Made by a program: the position numbers and the translations under genes. DNA of 64,000 nt from Raffaelea ambrosiae (taxonomy: Eukaryota; Ascomycota; Sordariomycetes; Ophiostomatales; Ophiostomataceae). Within the stretch, counting starts at the first letter, position 1. Each line of letters starts with the position of its first letter. Positions 12,140-24,882 of this stretch are shown here, in pieces. The notes under the pieces are model-generated. The model had not been told where the DNA came from. It was given only the letters and a program-made list of their open reading frames with translations, and did not search any database. The stretch spans positions 1,909,337 through 1,973,336 of the forward strand of contig PCDI01000007.1 of assembly GCA_002778195.1 (NCBI GenBank). The letters are read 5' to 3'.

Positions 12140-13140
12140 CTAACTATTATGGCTCCTGACCCATTTTCCCTCTCCCTTGCGTTTGTTATTGAACCAGAAA
12201 CCTGGGTGTGCCACCATGAGAATGCCGGACATGATGATCATGGGAATCGTGTCCTATGCTATGAGCACTCCCTCCTTGGATGACAGGGGGCCGTTGAAAC
12301 CGCCGCTGAGCTCCGCAGCCCTCCAACAGGACCGAACAAACAAACAGCCAGCTGCGACACCTGCGTGAATAGCGTCTGTTGTTACCACTCTTTAGTGCAC
12401 CAAGTATGGAATCCCGAGACAGCATTACCTAACATCGCTCCATATCTGGAAGTATATGACCCGTCGTGACGTTCAAGGACAACGGTTGACCACAGGACAT
12501 CGCAAAACATGGACGTGAACAGGGTCTGGGTGCCCAGCCCGGCGATCATTGGGTCGACACCGATGGGACTCCACGCGTAGATCGCTGCCAGCGATCCTCC
12601 GACGCCAATAAAGTACTCGTAGAGACAAATAAAGCCCCCCCAAGATAAACAGTCCAGAAAACAAGCGTGGCCCGACACGGCCAACCTGCGCTTCTGGGCA
12701 CTGCCTCGCCAGAGCGCTGATGCTCAAATACAACGCTGACGACAGGAAGGTCGGTCCCAGCGTCAGTCCGATGATGTACCTGGCGCCGTATTCGGACGTG
12801 TCAGTGCATACTATGTACTCGTATGGGGAGGGCCCCCTGCGTCAAGGTCAGACAAAAAACAATCCCCTTACATGATGTATCCGCTCTTGCTGAACCGGTT
12901 GTGGGCCAGCTGCACTTTGGCAACGTAGCCCAGAATCTCCAGCAGCTGCCCGCAGACCATGCCAATGGCATTGCCATAATGCCTCCAGTATCGACACGCA
13001 ATTGCTGTCTGCGCGAGCCGGAGGTGCCCGAAGACCATTGCAGATGCTATAATAGGCCCCAAAGAGGCGTAAAACGGAGGGCCCCAATGCCATTGGGCGG
13101 TATCGAATGCGTGTTGTCGAAGCTGTCGAGTAAATCCATG
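12140..13140 (-). pseudogene. RTA1-like lipid-translocating exporter family, degenerate
   Basis: Remnant of a fungal RTA1-family seven-helix membrane protein (relatives of yeast Rta1, Rsb1 and Pug1, linked to lipid movement and toxicant resistance). Recognisable blocks in order: a helix with GHLRLAQ, then GQLLEILGYVAKVQ, then after an intron (12871-12780) YIIGLTLGPTFLSSALYL, then GVGGSLAAIY and DPMIAGLGTQTLFTSMF, and after a second intron (12428-12361) FVRSCWRAAELSGGFNG with the closing helix ending VAHPGFWF. Lesions: the likely start ATG (13140) is in a different frame from the first helix; a run of seven G near 12636-12642 separates two frames of one helix; and an in-frame TAG lies at 12254-12256 inside the last helix. 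The introns still have good borders, so decay looks fairly recent. It faces a Zn2Cys6 regulator pseudogene. Confidence 0.75.
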
Positions 13141-13543
13141 GTGGCAAAATCGACAAAATCGGCATCCGAAGGGAAAACGATATGAATATGGATGGCAGAT
13201 TGTACCCCCCCTACCCTGATCTGTAGAGCATCACCATTTATCTGTATCTGCTGCTCTCCTTCTCCGTTGTGAAAACAGAAGTGGGAACTGAAAATGCACC
13301 GTGAAGTTGCCGCAGTTCCTCCGTGCGTGTAAGCCAAAGGGGACGGAGGCATCGGAGGCGGCTATCAGATGTGTTGGCTGACAACGGCCGCAAAATCCCC
13401 GCCAAAGTCCCGCGCATGTTCAACCGGGACCTCGCCATAGGAACGTCCATCGTTGCGCCATCTCTGGCTTCAAAATGGCCGCGGATGCCATGTGCTAGCA
13501 GCCTCCGACAACCTCAACAGACCTTGTGCGAGAAAACTGAACT
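13141..13543. other. Divergent intergenic region between two pseudogenes
   Basis: About 400 bases separate the starts of the RTA1-like and Zn2Cys6 pseudogenes, which point away from each other. It would have been their shared promoter. No clear CGG-type regulator site or TATA element stands out. Confidence 0.4.
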
Positions 13544-15867
13544 ATGGGACCAACCGAGAGGATGCGCCTTCGCCGGGGAATGGTCCACGAGTCCTGCGAC
13601 TTTTGCCATCGACGGAAGATCAAGTGTGACCGCATGAGCCGCAGCCGCCATGGCCATACCACATGCTCCCAGCGCTCCATAAGACAGACACAATGTCTTG
13701 TGAACGACTCAGACGACATTCGACTGCGAAGTCGCCGTGACAGGACTACCCCAGCTGCTGCAGCAGAGAAAGAAACCCCAAAGGTCCCGGTCGGTTCCCG
13801 GTTCTGCCGCATCAAAGCAGACATCTGAGGGCGACGAAAGCAGAGATACCCATAATATCCCGTCTCCGGCACAGTATCAGAGACAGCAGGGCCAAGTCCC
13901 ACCGACGCCGGCGTCGGGTTTTCCGCCGCGGCAATCCCAGAGTGCCTTCGGAGAACCCTCTGAAGCCGAAGACACTTGCCTGGACGGCCTGGGCTTCCTG
14001 GATGACCCGTTTCTACTCAACCCAGATAGTGCCTTCTTTCTGGATCAGACGTTTCTCGGCTACCAGGAATCGACTCCCCGGATCAGCGAACCTCCCGAAG
14101 TCATGGCTGACCTCCGGCCTTCGATACCGATCACACAGCCAGATCTAGCTCGGCTCCAGGCTACGACCCGCAACACCACTGTCAACAGCAGCAGCGGCAC
14201 CGACAACAGATGAGCTCCGTCGTTGAGAGACAACAGGGGTGGGTTGACCCACCTCCCCGGGCGAGTTGCGGTATGGACGAGGTCACCTTCCTGACTGCTC
14301 TTCGCGCCTACTTCGATTTTGCCGCCTTGTATCTGCCCGTCTTGTTCGAAGACGCCTTCTGGAGAGACTACAATGATGGCATCTGCAGCCGCAGCCTGGT
14401 ATACGCCGTTGTGTGCCGCGGGTTGCCCTGTACAGCAATCGATTGCAAGTGGGAAGCGCAACAACGAGTGGCTCGCCATTTCCGGGAAGCGCTGTTTGAA
14501 GCACAGCTCAAGGCGGGCACCCAGAGGCGTCTTCGCCTCGACGACTGGGAAGCTCTCGCGCTGATGATGCAGTTCGAGTACGACGACACGGCGGCAGACG
14601 CAATGTCGCCGCTGCAGGCCCATCTCACACACCTCTTTCTCACCCACGACTCGCTGGTCCTAATGACCCTGCAGTCTGGAGTGGACGGCAGTTCTGTTCG
14701 CCCTCACCAACCCGGGCCTTCTTCTTCTTCTTCTTCTTCTCCTTTAGCTGCTGCTGACACCAACCCATCGGTGCCTATTCTGGCTCGCTCCAACGACAGA
14801 CGGACGCTTCTGTTTTGGCATATATCTATGGAGTCGATGCATTCCACTGCCTGGACAAAAAGAGCCTCAGCCGGATACCTGGCCCCGAGCACGATGGTGA
14901 CCTGGCTCTTACCTCCAAATTCCTTCCACAGAACGAGTCTCGTGGCTACCTGGATGTTGTGCTAGATCTATCCATCATTGCTCGACGAGTTGTGAACATT
15001 CTGTGCAGCCCTACGTCCAAACGAAGGGGGGTCAACCCAGTCGACGTTGTCTCTCTCTACAAGAGGCTAGAGAACTGGCAGCAAATAGAGTGTCCTCTTC
15101 ACTTGAGAAGGCGGCGAGACGGCAATGGGCAGCTGTCGCTGACAGCACGGCTGGAGCCTGATCCACCCAACACAGAATTTCCCAAGCACATCAAACTTCA
15201 CCGTGCTGTCCTCTGGATGCTGGAGATCAACTGCTACCTGCAAATCGAGGAGTGCGTCTCCAAATACGGGATACAGGGCCATCAAGAGCACCCTCTCCAG
15301 GCAGAATCCCTAGCCTTGTGAGTCGAATCAGAGGGTGTCGGAGCCCTGCACGATGCAGCAAAAATAGCAAAATCCATGCTGCACTACTGGGAAGCAGAAA
15401 ATGGCAAGCAGGATAACGGCATCTCCAGTTCGCACTTGCTGGTAGATCTGGCACCATCCATTCTTCGAGATTGTCTTTCTGGCCTGTGCTTATGGGCCTG
15501 CAATCGCGGAGAGCAGGGCCAACTTCGCACGGGGCCCTCAATCACAACCCGCCAGGATGGACCACGATACGGCCAGGCATACATAACTAGTTACTGCACA
15601 AAACCTGCGCGCTCTCATAGCGACGGCGTCATCCCACAAGGACACACCCCGGATTTTAATACTGTTGGACAACAAAATTGCATCTCTCAAAGCGGCATCA
15701 TCTGGCCAGGAAAGTTGGAACCAAAGCGTATATGTATACAGGCTTCTTCCTTTGAGAGTTTGGAGGCCTACTCTTTCAGACGGCCAATGCTCTACATCAC
15801 TTGGACAAGCAGGACACGCAAATGGTCCATACTAGCTTATGTCTCGTGCGAAAAGGAAATGAGTTGA
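13544..15867 (+). pseudogene. Zn2Cys6 transcription factor, degenerate
   Basis: The first frame opens with a fungal binuclear zinc cluster (SCDFCHRRKIKCDRM), followed by the usual NDSDDIRLRSRR linker. The cluster reads C-x2-C-x6-C-x10-C-x2-R-x6-C: the fifth zinc ligand is Arg (CGC, the codon after Cys-Ser-Gln). The protein then shifts frame between about 13740 and 13828, again between about 14100 and 14210, and again near 14820, where TGG CAT ATA TCT looks like an insertion in the expected TGG-x-IYGVDA block. The middle-homology region (FDFAALYLPVLFEDAFW; LDDWEALALMMQFEYDD) and the downstream helical part (YLDVVLDLSIIARRVVNI) are well preserved across frames. A TGA at 15319-15321 interrupts the last frame, which stays open to 15867. 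No intron with normal borders rescues these breaks. A sequencing error could explain one lesion but hardly all, given that neighbours read cleanly. Confidence 0.75.
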
Positions 15868-16208
15868 TATGATATGGTTTGATTTCCCTGAAAATATGTG
15901 CAATGCTGTAATTGTCTAGGTATATCGTTTATATATGAAAATGTTTGTTGTCGTCAAGATATCGTCGAATGCGTTAAAAGAATTGTTTTTTGTTTTTTGT
16001 CTCGTTTCCCTTTTCTCTCCCCACCAGTGCCCAATATGAAGCCGGAATTGAGTCCGGACCATTGCCCAAAAAGAACAGAACTCCCAAAGGAATCAAAGAA
16101 TGATTACAACGTGATAACCAAATGTAATGACCAAGAAAGATAAGGAGGCAAAAATAAAAAAATAAAACCCGAATGTGGTTGGAAAGGAGGGATAGTCGAT
16201 GAGCCGAC
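15868..16208. other. Short intergenic region between convergent gene ends
   Basis: AT-rich and without open frames of note. It probably contains the 3' ends of the regulator pseudogene (plus) and of the next regulator (minus). Confidence 0.4.
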
Positions 16209-18043
16209 CTAGACAAAGAGACCAACGTTCTGGCCCTGCTGCAGTCTGAACCGGGCAAACACGTTGACGGGATCACGAGTTCCGTTACCGTCGAACGGCC
16301 GCACAATCCAGACAGACCGCTTCTTCGAAATATGAGGGGGGCCACCTTCCATGTCTGGAAAAAAAAAGAGACGTTAGCATCAAGTGTCGTGCCAAGATGG
16401 AAACAAAAAACAAACGAGTGTATTGCTGCTACTAACCTTTGGGCTGCTCATTGACAGGCGGCTCACCCGTGTCAGTGGTTGGTGGGGACAGTCCCTGGAT
16501 CTCGTCGTCGGTCATGGACAGGTACGAGGCCGGGTTCTCGGACATGTACGGCATGGACTGCAGCTCGCTGATGTCGGGGCAGGAGAGGGCGACCATGGGC
16601 ATGGGCGGCGTCGGCGGCGACTGGGGGACATTGGGTGGGCGGCGGTCGGCGGCGTTGGCAGGAACGGTCAGATCCTTGATGTCGTTGAAGTCGGCCATGG
16701 GTGGCGCCGGTTTGCTGGCGCTCAGCCGTGGCGGCAGGGTGTCGCCGACGACGCCGGCCCACATGTTGTGCTCGGGCTTGTTCCAGCGGTTGACAGCGGT
16801 GTCGATGATGGTCTTTTCGGAGGCGGTGTCAAGTTTGATGCCGAGGATGGAGCCCAGGAAGATTAGGTGGTGGGCAAGCATCTGGGCCAGATGCTCCTTC
16901 ATGGCCAGCCAGAGCGTCGGGCTGTGGCGCATCTCGGGGCCGAGCATGGCGTGCGGGAAGGACGGCGAGGTGGTGAGGCGGGCCGAGTAGCCAACGCCCA
17001 GGATGAGGCCGAACACAAGCAACAACAGGGCGCGGTGGGTTTCGCGGTCGCACTTGGAGAGGAACTGGGGGGTCAGGATGCGGTCGAGACGGCGGACGAT
17101 GCGCGAGCCGCAGAGGTGGCCGGCGATGCAAAGGTCCCGGTGGGCGACGGGGCCGTTCCAGCCGCTGTGGGCGAGTGAGGTGGTGAAGAGGAACGTGCGG
17201 AAGTCGGTGGTGAGGTCGGCGTCCACGGCGCGGCGGAGGCTCTCGGAGGTGCCGACAATGTCGCACAACAGGGCCACGATGCTGCCGTCGGGTGGCGAGT
17301 AGTCCTCGTCGGTCAGCCAGCGGATCAGGGTGTCTTCAAACACGTCGTCCTCCAGGACTGGCGGGTTGGGCGGCTCGACCTGTTCCATCAAGGAACGGAC
17401 AGAGGCCGGAACGTCTGGTGTTGGTCCAGGGCCAGCTGGAGGAGGGTCAGTTATGGGTGTCTTTTTTATCATACATGCTTTTGATGATATATCTTCCATG
17501 GTGGCATAACGAGATATGTTGTATGATTATTGGATTCACTCACCTGTGTGGAAAATATCGACATCGACAAACCGAGTCCGTACGCAGTAGCAGAACGACA
17601 AGACCTTGCGCTCATAGCCTCTCACAGCCGAAGACAGACATGGCTTGCACGGGTTTTCTTTCGAGCACTGAATTCAAAGACACGTCAGCAACGATGTTTG
17701 CAAGACGACGACGCTGCGGCGCAGTGGCAGTGCCCCCCCCCTCCTCTATGATGCATACCTGAATCTTCAGCATCTTACACCGCAGACACGCACGCTGACG
17801 TCTGACCTCGAGGACCTTTGCCCGTTCTTCTGTCGACAGCTTCGTGCGGCGGCCTTGTCTTGTCTGTGGCTGCCTTGCAGCCCGAGTCTTCATGCGCTCG
17901 TTACGGCGGGTGGAAGCAGGCGATGAGCTGGTCGCCTTGGATGTGTCCTTGGCTGTTGCGGCGGCGGCGGCAGCGATGAGAGTTGGGTCATCTGACAAAG
18001 TGACCGCCAGCTCAGCAGGAGCTGGACTCTGTCCAGTCTTCAT
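16209..18043 (-). CDS. Transcription regulator with divergent Zn2Cys6-type cluster
   Basis: Four exons on the minus strand: 18043-17759, 17667-17544, 17435-16437 and 16354-16209, giving 517 residues with every junction in phase. After an Ala/Thr-rich, basic N-terminus comes RRQRACLRCKMLKIQ, and exon 2 continues CSKENPCKPC. Cysteines lie at 86, 89, 96, 102 and 105; the sixth is delayed to 121 or 123 (SFCYC), so the last spacing is about 15 instead of 6. The following CVRTRFVDVDIF block is typical of a recognised fungal subgroup of such regulators with this spacing. The intron falls exactly between the second and third cysteine groups. The long third exon is proline-rich at its start and end and carries an acidic segment (ENPASYLSMTDDEIQG). 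It is predicted to be a nuclear DNA-binding protein; target genes cannot be read from sequence. It lies next to, and convergent with, the decayed Zn2Cys6 gene but is not a copy of it. Confidence 0.78.
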
Positions 18044-20289
18044 TGTTGTATTTGGGGGGTTGGACGCCTGGCGATGAGGGTGGTCCTGCGTTCCTTCTCC
18101 TTTGGATATATCTCTTTGTCTCTGTCCGTTTTGTCTTCGTGCCTGGTTTGTCTTGTCTTGTCTGTCTCGTCTGTCTTTTTCTTTGTTTCTGTTTTCGGCG
18201 GCGTAAAAGGACTGAAGTGGCAGTAACTATGTAGAGAGGAAGATGGCCGGCTGGACTTGGTGTGCCGAGAATTTGGACGGACTAGAGACGGTTCTTGTAG
18301 TAGGTGTGTACTAAAGGCAACTTAGGTACCTAGAGCAGGGAGAATTAAAAAAATAATGAGATAGAATGCCTGCACACCTGGACATATGCACATACTATGT
18401 ATGCCAGGGGAGGGGGTGTGAAAGGTGAAGGAGGGGGGGGGGGGCGTATGAAAAGACCGGGCCAACTGAAAATATGGAAGAAAGGAGGAGGGGGGCTAGC
18501 CTCTTGAAACAAAGTTTGGGCAGCACACAATGAGCCTCATATGCAGCCAAGTCGTGAAATGAATAGCCAGATCAAGTCTGCAAGACCACCACCGGCGTGT
18601 CAGCAGACGAATGAGCCACGGCGTTGCAACGGCCAGGCACCACCGGCAGAGGGGGAGAGAGAGCAGGAGGGGGGGCAGCATATACGGACGACGTGCAATG
18701 TGCGTGTTCTGTATGGCTTATGTGACTCGTGTGCGCGATCTACATGATACGAAGGAAAAGCGAGCGGAGCGAGCACAACGAGCACAGCGAGCAAGACAAG
18801 CATGCGGTCGTCAGCTCCAAGGCGTCTGCTACGCAAGGTATGGAGACCAGGCCAGGAGACCAGGCCAGACAACGGGACCAGGCGACGAGGAGGCTGGATC
18901 CAGCTGCGTAGAGCACACAGCCTTTGAGTCCGGCGTGGAAACAGTGGAGCAGGCAGATTAAGAAAGAGCAGAAGCGTGCTGAAGATGGAGCAGGGCGAGG
19001 GTCCGGGCAAGCTGTTCTGTGCTGCTGGGTCTGTCTGAGACGAGCTGGAACGGATAGGGTGCTGGTTCCAGAGATCGAGCGGGCCGTGTTAATCAGTTCC
19101 CGAAATGGAGAAAACACCGCAGACGCGGAAACACACAGAAGAACCAAAGAGAGCTAAGAGATTTGAGAGAAAGCAAGACAGCAAGAGGGGAACGAAAAGG
19201 GACGAAAAGGGACGAAAAAGAAGCTACAGGGCTACAGGGCAACAAAGGGAGACGCATAGCAAACAACGCACGACAAACGGCATGCAGAGCGGATGGTCCG
19301 TACGCGTGGTCAGTCCGTGGACAAGCATGGGCCTATGTAAGTGGGAGGACTGCAGAGCTGCGCTGCCATTCGATACCTACAAAGTACATAGAACTAACTA
19401 CAGGACTATAACGAGCACTAAAGATGGCAAGGGAGATCTCCGCCACTGTCTGGCTGGCTGGCGCTGGGCTGGTTCACTCGGAGCTGCCCATCCCTCGCAC
19501 ACACACGCCCCCATGGTTCTCTTTTCTGCTGGCCGCGAGACCGTCGAAATTTCCCGGCGCCATGGGTGCTAACTAGTAGCCACCACGCAATACTGGCTGG
19601 TAAGATGCTCGGTATGGGACACAGTACTACAAAGTATGTACGAGTAGCTACTATGCGATGTGGCCACAGTAGTGTGAGGTGGGCCACACGCAACACGCAG
19701 GAACTGGCAGGCCACTGCCAGCGGGAATGCAGCTTGCCTGTGTGCACTTCTGCAGCGCCAGGACGGGGGATCTGGAGATTCATGATCCTCGGGTGGGCAC
19801 GCTTGTATAGTCTGTTAGTATAGTGCATAGATTTGGGCGGCCTCGCCTATCGCGAGCGACTGTCACCAGCATCCGCCTCTACGCACTCGACGCCCTCGGA
19901 CTCAGGCTCTAGAGTCCAATCTGGAATGGTCCGGCCTTGCCAGTCCGCCATCCTCGCCCCCCCTTTCTCTCTATGGCAGTAGTATAATACGGGGGACCTT
20001 GCTGTTGTTCTGTGCGGGACCAGAACAACACCAGCTGCAAAAATAATTACGCGAACCAGCCGGCCAATCAGCGGTGTCGCCGTCCGTCCTCTGGTGTCCA
20101 GACGAGCTGAGCCCCGTTGCACTAGCGCTGCCTAGTGGTGCCGGTCCAGCTGAAAGATGCATCAGGACGTGCATGACGGTCCCACATTCTCGGCACCCTG
20201 ACCTGGTTTTTGATTTGCGGCGCCACAGCGGACGGACTCCTGGAAAGGAGGCTCGTCCGTGTTAGTGAGGAGAGGCTAATGAGGAAAGG

Positions 20290-20329
20290 AAAAAAAAAAA
20301 ATTAGCTTTTTTTTTTTTTTTTTTTTTTT
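20290..20329. repeat. A12 / T23 inverted homopolymer pair
   Basis: Twelve A are followed by TTAGC and then 23 T. The two arms are complementary and could form a hairpin; equally this is ordinary low-complexity DNA. No flanking element was identified. Confidence 0.8.
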
Positions 20330-23300
20330 GGTCGCCTCCGATCCAAAGACACAGGAGATTGAGGCAACGGCGGAGGCTTTCCTAAATACGGCCTTTTGAG
20401 TGAAATGCTCGTCCACCCAGGATTCTGGTTCGTCCGCACTCGTCCGCGACCATCGACGGTCTGTCTCAAAGACAATCGTACTTTTTCACTCGCGAGGGAT
20501 TCGTGCCTTCTATGTATGCCACGAGCAATTTGCCACCGGCGTGCACCCACGGCCCTATGAAGCATAACCGCCTGCACGGTATCTCGATACGGCTGCAGCT
20601 GCAAAATAATAGTAATAAAACAGACCCAAATTTGAAACAAGAATGTCTTTGGCCTTTCCCTCGGATCCTGGTGCGGGTCGTCCGTTTATTTTTGGGGATC
20701 TTGATGCCGGCAGACACACTGCCAGCTCGAGTAAGATACCACCGTATTGGCTTGTAAGTACATGCAGTACAGATATGCTCTGCGGCCCGCAAGACGTTCC
20801 GAAACTTCTTCTGTTGACACCCGTCCAGGAAGTCTGCCCAGCTCAGCTCACCACATCACATCCGGGGCGTGTCTTCAACGGGTGCCCACGAAGAAAGTCT
20901 TTAAAGAGCGGTGTGCTTGCAAGGTCTGCAAAAAGCACAAAAACAAAACACGAGATCGGCGGCTGCGCCGACAAGTACTATGTAAGAGGATGAAGGACTC
21001 TGGAAAGTCGATTTAACACCCTCCAGTTCGGGCAACAGCCGTAGACAATATGCGGTCCGCGCTGGGAGATACAGTGTGACTAACAACATACTATGTGCTA
21101 TGATGCTATCAAACTCTGCCCTGTATGGTAACACTCGTCGGTATGCGTGCGCTCCCGGCCGCCCGCCTGGAAGGTTTGTCGCCGGTACCCCATAGATCTC
21201 TAGCATCTTAACTAGGTGAAACACTTAGCCGCACCCCACAGCTCCATTTGCACAGGAAACAGAGGGCTGGGAAAAGGATAGTCTGCTGCATGCACGTTGG
21301 GTTCAGCGTACCATGGTTTATTCTATGGTCTTTCCACCGCCGATGCCCTCGTTGTGATTTTTTCCAGACGAGCGGCAGATGATCCCAACGAACAATGCCG
21401 AGAACCACCTGCATGGGATGGCCCTAAGGTGCCCAACCATGGCGCTGCCATTTGCGCTGTAGAAAAGAAGGCAAGCCATCCTGCTTGGTCATGGCAAGGT
21501 AAGAAATGCACACATACATAGTAAAATTGCAAGATATCCGAAAGGAAATGCATGCCGATGGAAGATGGCATTCACGATCTTATTTTTTTGGGGGGGGGCT
21601 TTCCGCACCAACATATACTCGTAAATCGGGTCTTGTTAGCTTCGCACCTCGCATGCCTACCCATGCTATGAGATGGTAATAGCTGTTCCCTGCCCAGCTG
21701 TCGTGCTGCTGCGCAGGACATCGTATGTTATTTAGATTTAGGTAGATTTAGGTAGCGTGTCTTCGGCGCAATCGACGCTAGCCACAGGCCGGACCTGCCG
21801 CAGAACCCGTGCCAAGATGAGTAGTTCACACTGTACCGCCGTAATATACATTGTTGAGACATAACAGGACGTCCCAGCTTCCATACATCTTAGATAAGAT
21901 GCAGGTTATTGTGGTACGGGTACATCCCAGCTTTGCACAATGCCAGAAGGGCCAGGAAGCGAGGGGGGGGGTGGGGGGCAGAAAAGAAGAAGAAAAAGAA
22001 CTCCCCCAAGGAAGAAAATACGTACGATAGACAGCCAACGTAGAAAACACAGGAACCTCCCGGGCTGGGAAGGGCATACATTTTGCTGACATGTCTCAAC
22101 GGCAAGCCCTGAGGGCCTGCATGCTGGTGTTGCTCAAACGGCGCCTCCCAGCCGAAACAAATACTACAAGTACAGGGCGACAGAGTACAGGGCGACAGAA
22201 TACAGGTTTTCCTGACGTCATGCACAATTTCTTCCTTGATTGCTTGTTTGCTTGCTTCTTGCGGGCTGGCACGGTGGGCTGAAAGATTGGTGGTTAAAGA
22301 GACGCCATGAGGCATTTCATCAGCCTGCCGCCATCATTTAATTGTCCGGGCGGAAGGCGGACCCGACTGCTGCAAGGGTGCCGCACCAGCTAGGAACATA
22401 CCACACAAGAGGTAGTTTCGTAGATAGAACGGTTGGACACAAAAGCTGAAAGGCTGCTCTGGGCCTGGCCAGGCCGGGGGGTTGGCCCCAGTTGTGTAGT
22501 CGCTCAGCTATGCTGGATTCTTTAGTTCCCAGTCCGGCCCAGTCCCGCGTAAAAATAGACAGCCTTGTCTTTGTCTTTGATTATGCCTTCGGCCTGTGTT
22601 AGTGGCTTCATAGGGCCAAATATCACCTACGACTACGAGTGCTGACATCTCGTCTGTCCTGACTGAGCACGAAATCTACATCACAAGCCATCACGTGGCA
22701 TCCCTGCATGCTCAGCTTTTGTTTCTTGTGGCATTTCCTTTGTGCTGTATGAAGGGTGAGATGTCTAGCTCGAAAGTGTTGGCCAGGGGGGCACCGAGAG
22801 CTGACTTTGCTACAGAGTAGTGGATCTTGCATTTGCCCTGCATCGGCCCTTTGGCATTGCGCAGGAGGTGCATCCGAAACAAATACTAGGTCATCCAAAA
22901 CTTGCAGCATTAGTACATGATGCGAACAGGGTGTGAATGTCCGTGGATATATATCAAATTGCCTGGTTGTGAAGCTGTCAGCTAGGATACATAGCACACG
23001 AAGCAAAGCTTGTCACGCTTTCCCATGATGTGGCCATGCATACGAAAAATTCGTGTGGTAAGAGGAATCTTCTACAGCTGGTCACGTCTGCACCCCTTGT
23101 GAGAGAGGGATATGGTCACTGGAATGCAGGGAATGAGGGGAGGGGGGGGGGGGGTGTTGGTCTGTGAGAACTTATAAATCCTGAGTCATACGGCGTACGC
23201 CGAGGTTACATACATTAGATGCCGGGAGTTCTTGTTTTGACAGCGTACTATTACCCCATAACTGCTTGGCTCCTTTTCAAAGGCTCCAGGCCGAAGAAAC

Positions 23301-24849
23301 CAGAGCAAACATGCCAGCCAGCTTCCGTGGATTCTACTGGGGGGTGCGCAAAGCATGGGAGCGCTATCAAGCCACAGGCGCACCAGCCTCGGAAGGGCGG
23401 AAAGTTACAAGGACCCAAGTAACAGCCCGGAAGGCGCTCGTCAATGGCAAAAACAAAGGGTTCATAATCCGAACTCGGCATCGTTGTTGTCGTGGATGTT
23501 GACAAGACTGTTCTACTCTGGGCGGTTTATAAGTGTGCCCTAGGTCGGTTTCTCGTGGAGGATCGATGCCAATTTGGTCATGCCATGCGATTCTCACGAA
23601 GTCGACCAATGCAGATCACTTGAGCTTTCTGTCTTCTCTATACCATTAGAGGTCGTAACCTCGTACACCGTTCTACAGAGATGTTCTGCCCCAGAGCTTT
23701 GTCTTGATTCTGCAGCATTTTTTCTCTACTTTCACACTCTCGTACTTATTCGATGCTCTTTTTTGTTTCTCTTACGTTTATAATGCGTGCCCCAGCTTTG
23801 ATTTCCTCTGTATATATATACTATATATTTTCTTCTTGGGTAATTTACGGGAGAACACAGTGTAGAAGTAAGAGAAATAAGAGAGAGCGTTAAAAGGTAA
23901 GAGAGACAGTTTCGTTGCCTGTCTGGTTGCACATCTTCCACTTTATCCAGGAGAAAACCCATACCAGTTTGCTGGACTTTACAACGATGCTATCGGGATG
24001 ATTTGCGGGCTTCATCACTTGTCGGTTGCATTGTTGACACTTTTCAGACTTCAACTCAAGATGACACATAATGTGACTTGACACATCATTGTAGCACAAA
24101 CTATTCGTACAGGAAGTTTCCTTATGGCAACTGCCTGGGCTTGCAGACTGTGCATCCTAGCGATAAAGCGTACAATTCCTGCATTCAGCGAGTTCTTGCT
24201 AGGTAGGGCAAAGGCAAAAAGAAAGTCATCAAACACCTAGAAAGACAACGATACGGTCGCGTCAGCCGTGCCAGCCATCCTGATCCGCACTTCATCGGCA
24301 TCTAGACAATAACAGAAACTGCCTCTGGCACACTTCTTTTGAAGAGATGGAGCCATGAACACAGCGCTCATGAAGGCAGAAGATCAGAGATCCTCTCACA
24401 TCTTGGCCGAGTAATTCAAAGTGAGTGAAATACCAAACAGTCCAAGACCGTCCAATCGGAGGACGCTCGACATTCAAATACAGCAAACGAAGCAACGAGA
24501 ATACAACTCTCGCCCTTCCTGGTCAAAGAAAACAAGTTCATGTTTGAGGTCATTCGCACGCGAAGATTGGTAAGAATTTACTAGAAGAAGAGGAACTACC
24601 ACAAAACCCGGGACCGTTAAGCTGGAGGAAGTCCGAGAAAATACAGCAGACGAAACAGAAACGATTTGACTGGTAGGCAAAACTGTTCGTACGGCCCCCA
24701 TACAATACAGAAGCATCACGTGCGTCGCACGGCTGGCCTGGCAAGGTTAGACCGCACCGGATTGGGAAGTTGCGCTGCGTTGCGACTGCGCAGACAGGAA
24801 AAAAAAGCAGAACTCGCCTTCTGAGCAAAAGTGGTCGAATGCCCACAAT

Positions 24850-24882
24850 ATGCCTGCAAGATGCCTGCAAGATGCCTGCAAG
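24850..24882. repeat. 11-bp tandem repeat (ATGCCTGCAAG x3)
   Basis: Three perfect, contiguous 11-bp copies in non-coding DNA about 480 bases upstream of the vWA-RBR gene. Too few and too short to be a CRISPR array, and without spacers. Confidence 0.9.

Noticed and set aside
20643..20993. Open frame beginning MSLAFPSDPGAGRPFIFGDL with a GTAAGT inside
   Set aside because: The start looks coding-like, but candidate acceptors downstream give phases that do not join a convincing second exon, and no family is recognised.
24850..24882. CRISPR-like repeat
   Set aside because: Contiguous 11-bp copies without spacers, in a eukaryotic genome; it is a simple tandem repeat.
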